From positions 1 through 64,000 of the forward strand of contig JADKEH010000047.1 of NCBI GenBank assembly GCA_016718155.1: 64,000 nucleotides of DNA. Reading direction: 5' to 3'. Position 1 is the first letter of the stretch, and every line of letters begins with the position of its first letter. Origin of the DNA: Candidatus Rhodoferax randersensis (GTDB lineage: Bacteria; Pseudomonadota; Gammaproteobacteria; Burkholderiales; Burkholderiaceae_C). Of this stretch, positions 43,692-51,422 are shown in pieces. A program made the position numbers and the translations under genes. The notes under the pieces were generated by a model, which worked only from the letters and a program-made list of their open reading frames with translations, was not told the DNA's origin and did no database searches.

Positions 43692-45178
43692 AGACTCTGC
43701 CCCATTTGGCGGCTTGGCTGATGACCGGCACGCTGTCGGTCGGCGCGATGTCGGCCGACGCAATGGCCGCCGACACACCGACCCCGTCCGACTTCGCCTG
43801 GCGCGCCACGCTGACCGTGCCGGCCGGTGCCAGTGCCGCACGCATCACCCTACCAGCCGAGGCCATGCTGCGGCTGCAAAGCCGTGACGCGCGTGATGTG
43901 CGGGTCTTCAACGCCGATGGCGAGGCGGTCGCGCTCAGCATGGTGGCGCCCACCGGCTCCGCCAGTGTCCCAGCGGCCCAGACCAGCCGCTATCCGGCGC
44001 TGCCGCTGTTCAGCGCCACCGGTGGCAAGCGCCCTGACAGGAATTCGGTGCAGGTGCAGCTCGATCAGAACGGCCAGCGGGGTTCGGTGTGGGTGCGCTT
44101 CGGCAGCCGCACAGACTCCCCCGGCGCCGCCGATCCGGCTTCCACCCGGCTGCCGTCGGTGCTGTTTGACACGCGGGCCGACAAGCAAACCATCGACGCA
44201 ATCATGCTGCAGGCCGACTTCCCCGCCAACACGCTGATTCACTTCTCGCTGGCCAGCAGCACCGACCTGGCGCACTGGACACCGGTTGCGCTGAAGGGTC
44301 CGCTGTTCCGCTTTGACGGTGCCGACGCGCCCAGCAACCAGACGCTGGCATTGCAGCAGCCGCTGCCGCTGGAGGGCCGCTACCTGCGCCTGAGTTGGGA
44401 TGGTCAAACCCCGGTCCAGGTGCAGCACATGGTGGGCAACATCGCCGCCACCTGGACGCCGCCGTCACGTGTCCGTGCGCCACTGGCGCCCGGTGTGGCC
44501 GAGGGCAGCACCAGCCTGACCTGGCTGCTGGATTTCGCCGCGCCCCTGGCGGCCCTGCACCTGAGTACCTCACGCGACAACGCTCTGGTACCGGTACGGA
44601 TTCTGGGTCGCAACGATGCCGCCCAGCCCTGGCGGCCGCTGGCGCAGACCGTGGTGTACCGGCTGGGCACGGTCGGTCAGCCAAGTACCAACCCGGCCGT
44701 GGCCTTGGGCGGCGCGTCGGTGCGCTGGCTGCGCGTGGAGGCCAGCCAGGGCATGGCTTTGCCGGTGGCGGACCTGCAGGCGGCGCTCGAGTTCGAGCCG
44801 GTGCAACTGGTGTTTCTGACCACCGGCAAGCCGCCGTTTGAACTGGTGGCCGGCCATGCCCGCAGCACGCCCAGTGCCATCAACTCGGCCGTGCTGGCCT
44901 CGGCGATGACGACCAAGCTGGAGGACTTGCCCAGCGCCAGCATCACCAGTGTCCGGCTGCAAACCGACAGCACGACTGACTCGACCCTCAAACGCTGGCT
45001 GCCCGCTGGCACCGAGCAACGCAGCGTGGCCTTGTGGGCGGTGCTGCTGATCGGTGTGCTGGTGTTGGGCGGCGTTGCCTACACCTTGCTGCGCCAGTTG
45101 TCGGCCCAACCAGCACCGGCGCCCGCCGAGCGCGGCGCTCATGCCGACAGCGCAAGCAGTGGCTCTGCGCCTAACTGA
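43688..45178 (+). CDS. DUF3999 protein, periplasmic with C-terminal anchor
   Basis: A 496-residue protein with a signal peptide (about 1-28, ending AMAAD), a large beta-rich periplasmic region (RITLPAEAMLRLQSRDARDVRVFNADGEAV, LPLEGRYLRLSWDG), and one C-terminal helix (SVALWAVLLIGVLVLGGVAYTLL) followed by a short cytoplasmic tail. DUF3999 genes regularly follow DUF2339 genes. The ATG at 43688 overlaps the DUF2339 stop and has AGGAGG seven bases before it. Function unknown; a joint envelope role is inferred. Confidence 0.9.
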   Translation: MKTLPHLAAWLMTGTLSVGAMSADAMAADTPTPSDFAWRATLTVPAGASAARITLPAEAMLRLQSRDARDVRVFNADGEAVALSMVAPTGSASVPAAQTSRYPALPLFSATGGKRPDRNSVQVQLDQNGQRGSVWVRFGSRTDSPGAADPASTRLPSVLFDTRADKQTIDAIMLQADFPANTLIHFSLASSTDLAHWTPVALKGPLFRFDGADAPSNQTLALQQPLPLEGRYLRLSWDGQTPVQVQHMVGNIAATWTPPSRVRAPLAPGVAEGSTSLTWLLDFAAPLAALHLSTSRDNALVPVRILGRNDAAQPWRPLAQTVVYRLGTVGQPSTNPAVALGGASVRWLRVEASQGMALPVADLQAALEFEPVQLVFLTTGKPPFELVAGHARSTPSAINSAVLASAMTTKLEDLPSASITSVRLQTDSTTDSTLKRWLPAGTEQRSVALWAVLLIGVLVLGGVAYTLLRQLSAQPAPAPAERGAHADSASSGSAPN

Positions 45179-45273
45179 CATGGGCTCGTGCCCACCCCAC
45201 ATCATGAAAGTACGCCGTCATGGCGAGCCTCCCGAATCCGGTCCGATACCGCAGATGAACCTTCAACCAGCAT

Positions 45274-45350
45274 CGTCATCGCGAGGCCGCAGGCCGTGGC
45301 GATCCATGAATTTTGGAGTTCTGGATTGCTTCACTGCGTTCGCAATGACG
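45274..45350. repeat. GTCATTGCGAGG-type palindromic repeat (intergenic copy)
   Basis: CGTCATCGCGAGG (45274-45286) and TCGCAATGACG (45340-45350) are the ends; inside are CCGTGGCGATCCATG and GGATTGCTTCACTGCG. A further partial unit (CGTCATGGCGAGCC) lies at about 45218. It sits between the DUF3999 gene and the Mla-like permease, and the same unit is found in frame in dnaE2. Confidence 0.85.
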
Positions 45351-45399
45351 ATGCTCTTTCACGATTAGCGCCGCGGGCGTGCCTGTTTATCATCCGACC

Positions 45400-46203
45400 A
45401 TGTCCGCAAGTTCATCGCTGCCTTCCTTGCCCGGCGCCTGGGGTCGTGCCTTGTGGCGACACGTCCGAAGCTGGTGGCACATGTTGCACTTTGGCGCCGT
45501 TGCGGTTGTGCTGATGTTGTCCCCGTCGAGCTACGACCGGGCGCGGCGCATCCGCACCGCCCACCACATCTATGCGACCACCTGGCAAGTGCTGCCGTGG
45601 TTCACGCTGCTGACGGCGCTGCTGAGTCTGGTGCTGATCCGCATCGTGATGGTGACCGCCGTGAGCTATGGCCTGTCTCAATACGCCCTGGAAATGGTGG
45701 TGCGCGTGCTGGTGCTGGAGTTGATCCCGCTTGCGGCGGCGCTGTTTGTCACCTTGCGGGCCGGGCTGGCTTTTAATGCCGGCGCGGTGGAGTCGGCTCG
45801 TGCCCTGGCCGCATCGCCGCCGTCACGCGGCGTCAGTCTGCAGCGCCTGCGCGAAGGCTTGCTGGCACAGGTGACGGGCAACGCGTTCTCGGTGCTGGCG
45901 CTGGCCGTGGTCAGCAGCATGGTTGCCCTGTTGCTGGCGTACGTACTGGTTTACGGTTTGTCACCCTGGGGATTGCCCGGCTACACGCGCACCGTAGGAA
46001 GGGTGTTCGAGCCGATGGTAGCGTTCGGCTTTGTGTTCAAGACCGTGCTGTTTGCACTGGCCGTGGCAGTGGTGCCGGCGGCGGCCAGCCTGGAGCCCAA
46101 TCTTCAGGGCGCGTCGGCCTCAACCGTGCAGCCGGGTGCGGTTCGACTATTCTTGGTACTGCTGCTGATTGAGGCCGCATCGCTGACCCTGCGCTACTTT
46201 TGA
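45400..46203 (+). CDS. MlaE-family ABC transporter permease
   Basis: A 267-residue inner-membrane protein with five to six hydrophobic segments in the MlaE arrangement (LVLIRIVMVTAVSYGLSQYALEMVVRVLVLELIPLAAALFVTLRAG is the conserved amphipathic-plus-helix core). MlaE homologues form the membrane part of MCE-type lipid transporters. Start chosen at ATG 45400 (MSASSS). Downstream lie the MCE protein and a lipoprotein, 9 bases and then a 4-base overlap, but no ATPase gene is present here. Confidence 0.85.
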   Translation: MSASSSLPSLPGAWGRALWRHVRSWWHMLHFGAVAVVLMLSPSSYDRARRIRTAHHIYATTWQVLPWFTLLTALLSLVLIRIVMVTAVSYGLSQYALEMVVRVLVLELIPLAAALFVTLRAGLAFNAGAVESARALAASPPSRGVSLQRLREGLLAQVTGNAFSVLALAVVSSMVALLLAYVLVYGLSPWGLPGYTRTVGRVFEPMVAFGFVFKTVLFALAVAVVPAAASLEPNLQGASASTVQPGAVRLFLVLLLIEAASLTLRYF

Positions 46204-46212
46204 TTGCCCGCC

Positions 46213-47166
46213 ATGGAATCCCCACCTGAACCCACCCCCAGCAGCCCCACCATTAAACCGATTGCCCACGTCGAGTTCAAGGCCATGTTGTTGTTGGCGC
46301 TGATGCTCACGCTGGTCTGTGGTTTTGTGCTGTACGTGATGGTGGCTCGCGGGGTGTTCGAAAGCACCCAGCGACTGGTGCTGATCTCTGACGACTCCGA
46401 AGGCATCATCGTCGGCATGGACCTGACCTTCGCCGGTTTTCCCGTCGGCCGGGTGCAACGCACCGAACTGGCCGAGGACGGCAAGGTCCGCATCCTGATC
46501 GATATCCCGAGCAAAGACGCGCGCTGGCTGCGCAGTTCCAGCGTGTTCACCATGGAGCGCGGCGTGGTCGGCGAGACCCGCCTTCGCGCCTTCAGCGGGA
46601 TCCTGACCGATCCCCCCCTGCCACCCAACTCGGAGCGCACCGTGCTGCGCGGCGACGCCACCGCCGAGTTCCCGCAACTGGTGGCCACCGCGCGCGACTT
46701 GCTCACCAACCTGAGCAACATGACCGCCGCCGATTCCAGCATCAATGCCAGCCTGGGCAATCTGCGCACCACCACCGAGCGTCTGAACGGACGTTATGGC
46801 GTACTCGGTGGCTTGCTCGGCGGCGAAGACAATGCCAGGAAGCTCATCACCACACTGGACCGCACCAACGCCCTGCTGGCCAAGGCCGACGAACGCGTCT
46901 TTGGCAAGCAGGGGCTGATGGACGAAACGCAGACGGCGATCCGGCAACTCAATGCCATCCTGAACGACACGCGCGCCAGCCTGCAAAAGGTGGATGCGAT
47001 CCTGGCCGAGGCCCAGGCAGTGAGCACCAATGCACGGGTGGCCACCACGGACCTGGGCGCGCTGCGCAAGGAGGTCGACACCAGCCTGCGCAAGGTTTCG
47101 CAATTGGTCGATGAGATCAACCGCAAGTGGCCGTTTGCGCGTGACACCGAGATCAAGCTGCCATGA
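46213..47166 (+). CDS. MlaD-family (MCE domain) substrate-binding protein
   Basis: A 317-residue protein with one N-terminal membrane helix (about 25-48, AMLLLALMLTLVCGFVLYVMV), an MCE domain (about 50-130; ISDDSEGIIVGMDLTFAGFPVGRVQ) and a long C-terminal helical region (TARDLLTNLSNM to VDTSLRKVSQLVDEIN) likely to form a coiled barrel or needle. MCE proteins bind lipid in the periplasm and pair with MlaE permeases. Its stop overlaps the lipoprotein gene. Confidence 0.86.
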   Translation: MESPPEPTPSSPTIKPIAHVEFKAMLLLALMLTLVCGFVLYVMVARGVFESTQRLVLISDDSEGIIVGMDLTFAGFPVGRVQRTELAEDGKVRILIDIPSKDARWLRSSSVFTMERGVVGETRLRAFSGILTDPPLPPNSERTVLRGDATAEFPQLVATARDLLTNLSNMTAADSSINASLGNLRTTTERLNGRYGVLGGLLGGEDNARKLITTLDRTNALLAKADERVFGKQGLMDETQTAIRQLNAILNDTRASLQKVDAILAEAQAVSTNARVATTDLGALRKEVDTSLRKVSQLVDEINRKWPFARDTEIKLP

Positions 47167-47843
47167 CGCACCACGCACTTCGATGGGCCGCAGCGCTGCT
47201 GCTGGCTACCCTGACCGCATGCGCCAGCGCGCCGCCACCACCGGACTGGCAGAGCAACGCACATGGCGCGCTCAAGGTCTTCACGTCAAGCTACCTGACT
47301 GGCAACACCGCCGCTGCCGAGGCTGAGTTTGCCCGCGCCCGGACCGAAATCGCCAGTACCGGCCGATTCGACTTGGTGGCGCGCGCCGAACTGCTGCGCT
47401 GCGCGGCGCGCCTGGCCAGCCTGGAGCTGGACGATTGCCCCGGCTTCCTGGCTCTGGCCGGCGATGCCGATGCGCGGGACCGGGCCTATGCCGACTACCT
47501 GCGCGGACGCTGGCAGGGCCTGGAACGCAGCCTGCTGCCGGTGCAGCATCAGGCCGTGCTGGCCTTGCCGCCCGCACAGGCCGAGGCGCCCGTACTTGCG
47601 GCCATGGACGACCCGCTGGCGCGACTCGTGGCCGGCGCCGCGCTGTTGCGGCAGAACCGGCTCAGCCCCAGTGGCATCGAGCTGGCGGTGCAGACCGCTT
47701 CCAGCCAGGGCTGGCGCCGCCCGCTGCTGGCCTGGCTGGGCGTGCAATTGCAGCGCAGCCAGCAAGCGGGCGACCAGGCGGGCGCAGCGCGGCTGCAGCG
47801 CCGCATCGACCTTGTGCTGGGCAAGGTTTCGAGTAATCCCTGA
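47163..47843 (+). CDS. Lipoprotein associated with the MCE transporter
   Basis: A 226-residue protein with a lipoprotein signal: hydrophobic stretch then LTAC with the lipidated cysteine at residue 20, followed by ASAPPPPDWQ. The mature part is alpha-helical and repeat-like (AAEAEFARARTEIASTGRFDLVARAELLRCAAR), suggesting a tetratricopeptide-like fold. The ATG overlaps the MCE gene stop (ATGA). By position it may be the outer-membrane part of the lipid transporter, but it is not MlaA or MlaC. Function inferred from context only. Confidence 0.75.
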   Translation: MTHHALRWAAALLLATLTACASAPPPPDWQSNAHGALKVFTSSYLTGNTAAAEAEFARARTEIASTGRFDLVARAELLRCAARLASLELDDCPGFLALAGDADARDRAYADYLRGRWQGLERSLLPVQHQAVLALPPAQAEAPVLAAMDDPLARLVAGAALLRQNRLSPSGIELAVQTASSQGWRRPLLAWLGVQLQRSQQAGDQAGAARLQRRIDLVLGKVSSNP

Positions 47844-47906
47844 TACTTCGCTCCCGTCGGCCACCCACCCGCCGAGCCACGCTCGCGGCAACCTTCTGGA
47901 GATTGA

Positions 47907-48392
47907 ATGCCTACCGTCTACGATTTCGAAGCGCTCCAGATCAACGGCAAGTCCGTCCCCCTGTCCAAGTTCAAGGGCAAGGCGATGCTGATCGTCAACA
48001 CCGCCAGTGCCTGCGGCTTCACGCCCCAATTTGGCGGGCTCGAAACGCTGCACAAGAACTATGGCAAACAGGGCCTGGTCGTTTTGGGTTTCCCCTGCAA
48101 CCAGTTCGGCTCCCAGGACGCTGGCAGCAACGGCGAAATTGCAGAGTTTTGCCAACTTAACTATGGCGTCAGTTTTCCCATGATGGCCAAGATCGACGTC
48201 AACGGCGCCAACGCCCACCCGCTGTACCACTGGCTGTCGGCCGAAGCACCCGGCCTGCTGGGCAGCAAAAGCATCAAGTGGAACTTCACCAAGTTCCTGG
48301 TTGGCAAGGACGGCCACGTGCTCAAGCGCTACGCGCCTACCGACGAGCCGGCCAGCCTGAGCCAGGACATTGAAGCCGCCCTGGCCGCCTGA
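47907..48392 (+). CDS. Glutathione peroxidase (thioredoxin/glutathione type, Cys form)
   Basis: A 161-residue GPx-family enzyme that reduces peroxides in the cytoplasm. It has the peroxidatic NTASACGFTPQ (Cys36 in place of selenocysteine), GFPCNQFGSQ (61-70, with the conserved Gln) and KWNFTKFL (124-131, conserved Trp and Asn). These make up the usual catalytic tetrad. No signal peptide. AGGCCAACCTTCTGGAGA-like leader contains GGAG about 8 bases before the ATG. Confidence 0.94.
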   Translation: MPTVYDFEALQINGKSVPLSKFKGKAMLIVNTASACGFTPQFGGLETLHKNYGKQGLVVLGFPCNQFGSQDAGSNGEIAEFCQLNYGVSFPMMAKIDVNGANAHPLYHWLSAEAPGLLGSKSIKWNFTKFLVGKDGHVLKRYAPTDEPASLSQDIEAALAA

Positions 48393-48512
48393 GCCCACGT
48401 TGCGGTAGTCGGCGCACGCCCGGCGCAGCAATCTGGGGCCCTGTCCATGCCGAAGCGGTGTTGCGCGCGGTAACATGCGCAATTATTTGCAATCGCTGGT
48501 GGATATCTCCCA

Positions 48513-49802
48513 ATGCAATGCCCACAATGCGCAGCCACGGTCACCGACCCAGCGGGGACGTGTTCGGCGTGTGGACACGTGCCATCATTGGCCGACGCGT
48601 CAGGGCAGCCGCCACGCATTGAGCCGGAGTTTGTCGACGTGGCCGATGCCAGCGCGCCATCACCGGTGGTGCAGGAGTTGTACAAGGCCACTGTCGGCGA
48701 GAAGAGCCAGGACTACTACCTGCGCCAGTTCGCGCGCTTTGACCAGGCTGGCAAAACCAGCGCCACGTGGCATTGGCCAGCCAGTCTGTCGACCCTGAAC
48801 TGGCTCGCCTGGCGCGGCATGTGGAGTGCCGCCCTGGGGTTCGCCGCAATCTGCCTGGGTCTGGGTCTGCTGGTCTTTGGCATTGGTCGCCTGGCGTTCG
48901 ATTTTTCCGCCACCACCGAACTGATCCTGCTGGCGCTGTGCCTGGTGCTGGTGTTCTTTATGCCCGGCCTGTTTGCCAACGCCGCTTACTACCGGTTCTC
49001 CAAGAAACGCATCGAGGCGGCGCTGGCCGCCTCCGCCACGATTGACGAGGCCTGCGCTTCGCTGGCCTCCCAAGCCAGTTCCAACCGGCGCTGGTTTGTG
49101 CTGGCAGCCACCAACACCAGCCTGGTGGTCGGGATCGGGCTGTTCGCCTGGCTGCTGACCTCCAGCGCCGGCTTCGAGGCCGGCGCACCCACTGCGCCGA
49201 GCCAACCAGTTTTAGCCTCCGCCGTTGAGGCGTCTGCCGTGCGCGCACCGCGGACCGAAACAGCCGAGGCTGCACCGGCACCGGCACCGGCACCGGCAGC
49301 AACAGCCATGCTGGTCGCAGATAGTGTGCCGGTCGTAGCAAACGTCGCCCCACCGAGCGCCCCCACTTCGACCCGCATGGTGTCAGGCGGGGCACTAGCA
49401 CTATCAAAGCCGATCGCAGCAACACCGGAACCAAGCAGACCAGTCGGTCGCGAGGCGGTCGACGCCAAGTCGGGCGCGGCGCCAGCCGCCAAGACAGGCA
49501 AGGCCGCCGGCACCGCTTCGGCGCCCACCGCTTCGGCCCCCGCCGTCCCCGGCAGCGCACCTGCGCCGTCAGAGTTTCGATTTGCCCTGCAGGTCGGTGC
49601 CTTTGCCAACGAAGAGAATGCGCGCAAGGCGCAGGCCAAGCTGCAGGCGGCCGGATTCAAAGCCTACCTGGAGGAATTACAGACCAGCCAAGGCAAACGA
49701 ATTCGGGTGCGGGTCGGGCCGTTTGCGACCCGCGACGAGGCCGAAAAGGCCGCGCCTCAGATCAAGGAACTGGGCCTGCCTGCCTTGCTGGTCAAGGTCT
49801 AG
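48513..49802 (+). CDS. SPOR domain protein with N-terminal zinc ribbon
   Basis: A 429-residue membrane protein. The N-terminus is a zinc ribbon (CPQCAATVTDPAGTCSACGH, residues 2-21), followed by DUF805-like cytoplasmic sequence and hydrophobic segments near 110-150 and 205-222. A long Ala/Pro/Ser-rich linker (about 230-350) leads to a C-terminal SPOR domain (FALQVGAFANEENARKAQAK, residues 355-429), which binds denuded peptidoglycan glycans at division sites. The whole combination is unusual but plausible for Comamonadaceae. Linker length and sequence are low complexity and probably vary between strains. Confidence 0.82.
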   Translation: MQCPQCAATVTDPAGTCSACGHVPSLADASGQPPRIEPEFVDVADASAPSPVVQELYKATVGEKSQDYYLRQFARFDQAGKTSATWHWPASLSTLNWLAWRGMWSAALGFAAICLGLGLLVFGIGRLAFDFSATTELILLALCLVLVFFMPGLFANAAYYRFSKKRIEAALAASATIDEACASLASQASSNRRWFVLAATNTSLVVGIGLFAWLLTSSAGFEAGAPTAPSQPVLASAVEASAVRAPRTETAEAAPAPAPAPAATAMLVADSVPVVANVAPPSAPTSTRMVSGGALALSKPIAATPEPSRPVGREAVDAKSGAAPAAKTGKAAGTASAPTASAPAVPGSAPAPSEFRFALQVGAFANEENARKAQAKLQAAGFKAYLEELQTSQGKRIRVRVGPFATRDEAEKAAPQIKELGLPALLVKV

Positions 49803-49818
49803 GACCAGCCCGCAGGCC

Positions 49819-50445
49819 TCAGTCCAGGCTGGCCTCGGCCTGCAGAATGCGGCCACTGCGGTCATCGAGTTCGCACTGGTAGTTGACGGCGCTGGCGCGC
49901 ATGCCGGGGCCTCGCTCCATGCTGCCCTTGCCAAGCAGCAAGACGCGCCCATTGGCCGCAGGTTTGAGCTGGCGTGAACCCGAGTTGAACGCCAGGTTGC
50001 TGCCCTTGGGATGCCGGTCTCGCAACAGGGTCGCCACCGCCAGCTCGCAATCCTCGGGTGACAGTTTGGACAGATCTGGCTGCCAGGCCGCGCTGGACGC
50101 TGGCGCTTGGCCCAGCTCGTTGAACAGGGCGCCGCTGGTCTTGCCGGTCTTGAGGTTGAACGCACAACTGTAGGTGAACGCCACGGTGCCACCGGCGGCA
50201 CGCCGATACCGCCCCTCGCCCTTGACCCCCACCTCATCGTTTTGAGTGGGGACCAGCACACGCCTGGCGGCGATGAATTCAATTTGCTGCGCATCGCGCG
50301 CTCGCATCTGGTGAACGGTGTCGGTCACCTCCGTCTCGCAGGCTGTGACCGCCGCCTTGGTGGCGTCGGTCTGCGCCGCGACGTTCAGGCAGGCTCCCCA
50401 CCACAGCAACGCAGTCATCGCGACTGCACCCAAGCGAGCATCCAT
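49819..50445 (-). CDS. Secreted hypothetical protein (208 residues)
   Basis: A protein with an N-terminal signal peptide (about 1-24, AVAMTALLWWGACLNVAAQ) and a mature domain containing four cysteines (ACETEVTD, YSCAFNLKTGK, EDCELAV, YQCELDDRSG) that could form two disulfides. The pattern GxxxYxCxxxxxxGxx appears twice, in VAFTYSCAFNLKTG and AVNYQCELDDRSG, hinting at two similar beta-hairpin units. I do not recognise a named family. ATG at 50445 chosen because the signal peptide begins there; an upstream in-frame ATG would add 16 residues. Confidence 0.7.
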   Translation of the reverse strand: MDARLGAVAMTALLWWGACLNVAAQTDATKAAVTACETEVTDTVHQMRARDAQQIEFIAARRVLVPTQNDEVGVKGEGRYRRAAGGTVAFTYSCAFNLKTGKTSGALFNELGQAPASSAAWQPDLSKLSPEDCELAVATLLRDRHPKGSNLAFNSGSRQLKPAANGRVLLLGKGSMERGPGMRASAVNYQCELDDRSGRILQAEASLD

Positions 50446-50777
50446 ATAGTTCCTATCAAGGTGCAAGCGGCTCAGAACACGGTACTTCGCCACCAGGTTG
50501 TCATGCCAAGAATGCCCCGCGCATCGGCGCGATCCACCACCGAAACATCCAGTTGCCGTAACTCGCCAAGGATATCGCTGTACGCCCGGAACCGTTTGAC
50601 ATCGTCAGCCAGTGGCCCCTCGGCTGCAATCAATAAGCCCTGAGGCTGTTGGCTCAATGCCGTCAAGCTCCGACAACGGCCGTATCTTCACTCTCTAACC
50701 CATTTTGAGGCAATTCTGCGCACATGTCTAAAAGCAAAGCCAAGATAAAGCGCCATGTTGTGGTGAGTGGGTGCCTA
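50446..50777. other. 332-base spacer with a doubtful 64-codon frame
   Basis: A minus-strand frame at 50472-50666 reads MTALSQQPQGLLIAAEGPLA then DDVKRFRAYSDILGELRQLDV and ends GMTTWWRSTVF. The codon use is acceptable and the central part looks like real protein, but I recognise no family and there is no Shine-Dalgarno. It could be the C-terminal remnant of a lost gene. The rest of the spacer shows no structure. Confidence 0.4.
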
Positions 50778-51107
50778 TCAGCCCCAGGATCGGGTGAGCA
50801 GTTCGTCCAGCGCGTCGGCAATGGTTTGGCCTTGATCCGACAAGGACGCGACCAGCACACCAAGCTGATCCAGTGCAACAGAAACCATATCCAGCGGATG
50901 GAGCACTACAGGTATCCCCTCCACTTCAAACACGGGGTTCATGCGGGATCCCGCTGTGCCGGTTTTCCCTGGCAATGCACTGCGGAGCACCAGCGGCACC
51001 ACCATTCGCCGACGGTAGCGGTCAAACAACGAGGACTGAACCACCACCACGAATGGGATGGACTCCTTCAGCGGCCCCTTGTTGCGATGTACATCGAACT
51101 GCGCCAT
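50778..51107 (-). CDS. ccdB: CcdB-type toxin (DNA gyrase inhibitor)
   Basis: CcdB poisons DNA gyrase by trapping it on DNA. The 109-residue product starts MAQFDVHRNKG and has FVVVVQSSLFDRYRRRMVVPLV, NPVFEVEGIPVVLHPLDMVSV and the C-terminal helix TIADALDELLTRSWG. In F-plasmid CcdB the last three residues (WGI) are vital for gyrase killing; here the protein ends SWG, so the key W-G is kept but the final Ile is absent. The ATG overlaps the ccdA stop by one base (TAATG), giving translational coupling. Confidence 0.9.
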   Translation of the reverse strand: MAQFDVHRNKGPLKESIPFVVVVQSSLFDRYRRRMVVPLVLRSALPGKTGTAGSRMNPVFEVEGIPVVLHPLDMVSVALDQLGVLVASLSDQGQTIADALDELLTRSWG

Positions 51108-51367
51108 TACAAGGTGCAGTGCTCGTCTGCAAATGAGCCCACGGCGGCGTGCACGGCGTTCCAGTCCATGGATATGGAATCCGCCTGCTCCTGACGGGCG
51201 AGGCGGGTTTGCTGCTGCTGGGCAACGTAGGCTGCCAACAGGGCCTCCATGGTGGCGGAGAGGTTGCTGGTGTAGGTCTTGGCCTGCGCGACCAGGCCTT
51301 CGTTCAAGGTCAGGTTGACGGCGCGTTTGCGCGTGGTGGCGCCAGTGGCGGTGGATGCTGCGGGCAT
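51107..51367 (-). CDS. ccdA: CcdA-type antitoxin
   Basis: An 86-residue antitoxin. The N-terminus is a ribbon-helix-helix DNA-binding domain (RKRAVNLTLNEGLVAQAKTY, residues 13-32, then NLSATMEALLAAYV), and the C-terminus (about 50-86, DSISMDWNAVHAAVGSFADE) is the flexible toxin-binding arm ending in the family's FADEH-like motif. Start ATG at 51367. Together with ccdB it forms a complete chromosomal type II module next to a sensor kinase gene. Confidence 0.9.
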   Translation of the reverse strand: MPAASTATGATTRKRAVNLTLNEGLVAQAKTYTSNLSATMEALLAAYVAQQQQTRLARQEQADSISMDWNAVHAAVGSFADEHCTL

Positions 51368-51391
51368 GGTTAACTCTTGGTTTTGACAGAG

Positions 51392-51410
51392 ATGCGCATA
51401 TTATGCGCAT
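51392..51410. promoter_or_regulatory. Operator-like palindrome upstream of ccdAB
   Basis: ATGCGCATATTATGCGCAT consists of two identical, self-complementary ATGCGCAT arms 3 bases apart, 25 bases before the ccdA start and overlapping an AT-rich promoter (CATAAT on the minus strand). Ribbon-helix-helix antitoxins bind tandem palindromes of this size, so autorepression by CcdA/CcdB is likely. Confidence 0.65.
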
Positions 51411-51422
51411 TGTTTAAGCCCA

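Noticed and set aside
50472..50666. A 64-codon gene in the spacer upstream of the secreted hypothetical protein
   Set aside because: No Shine-Dalgarno, no recognised family and overlap with the next gene's possible longer start; mentioned only as a doubtful frame.
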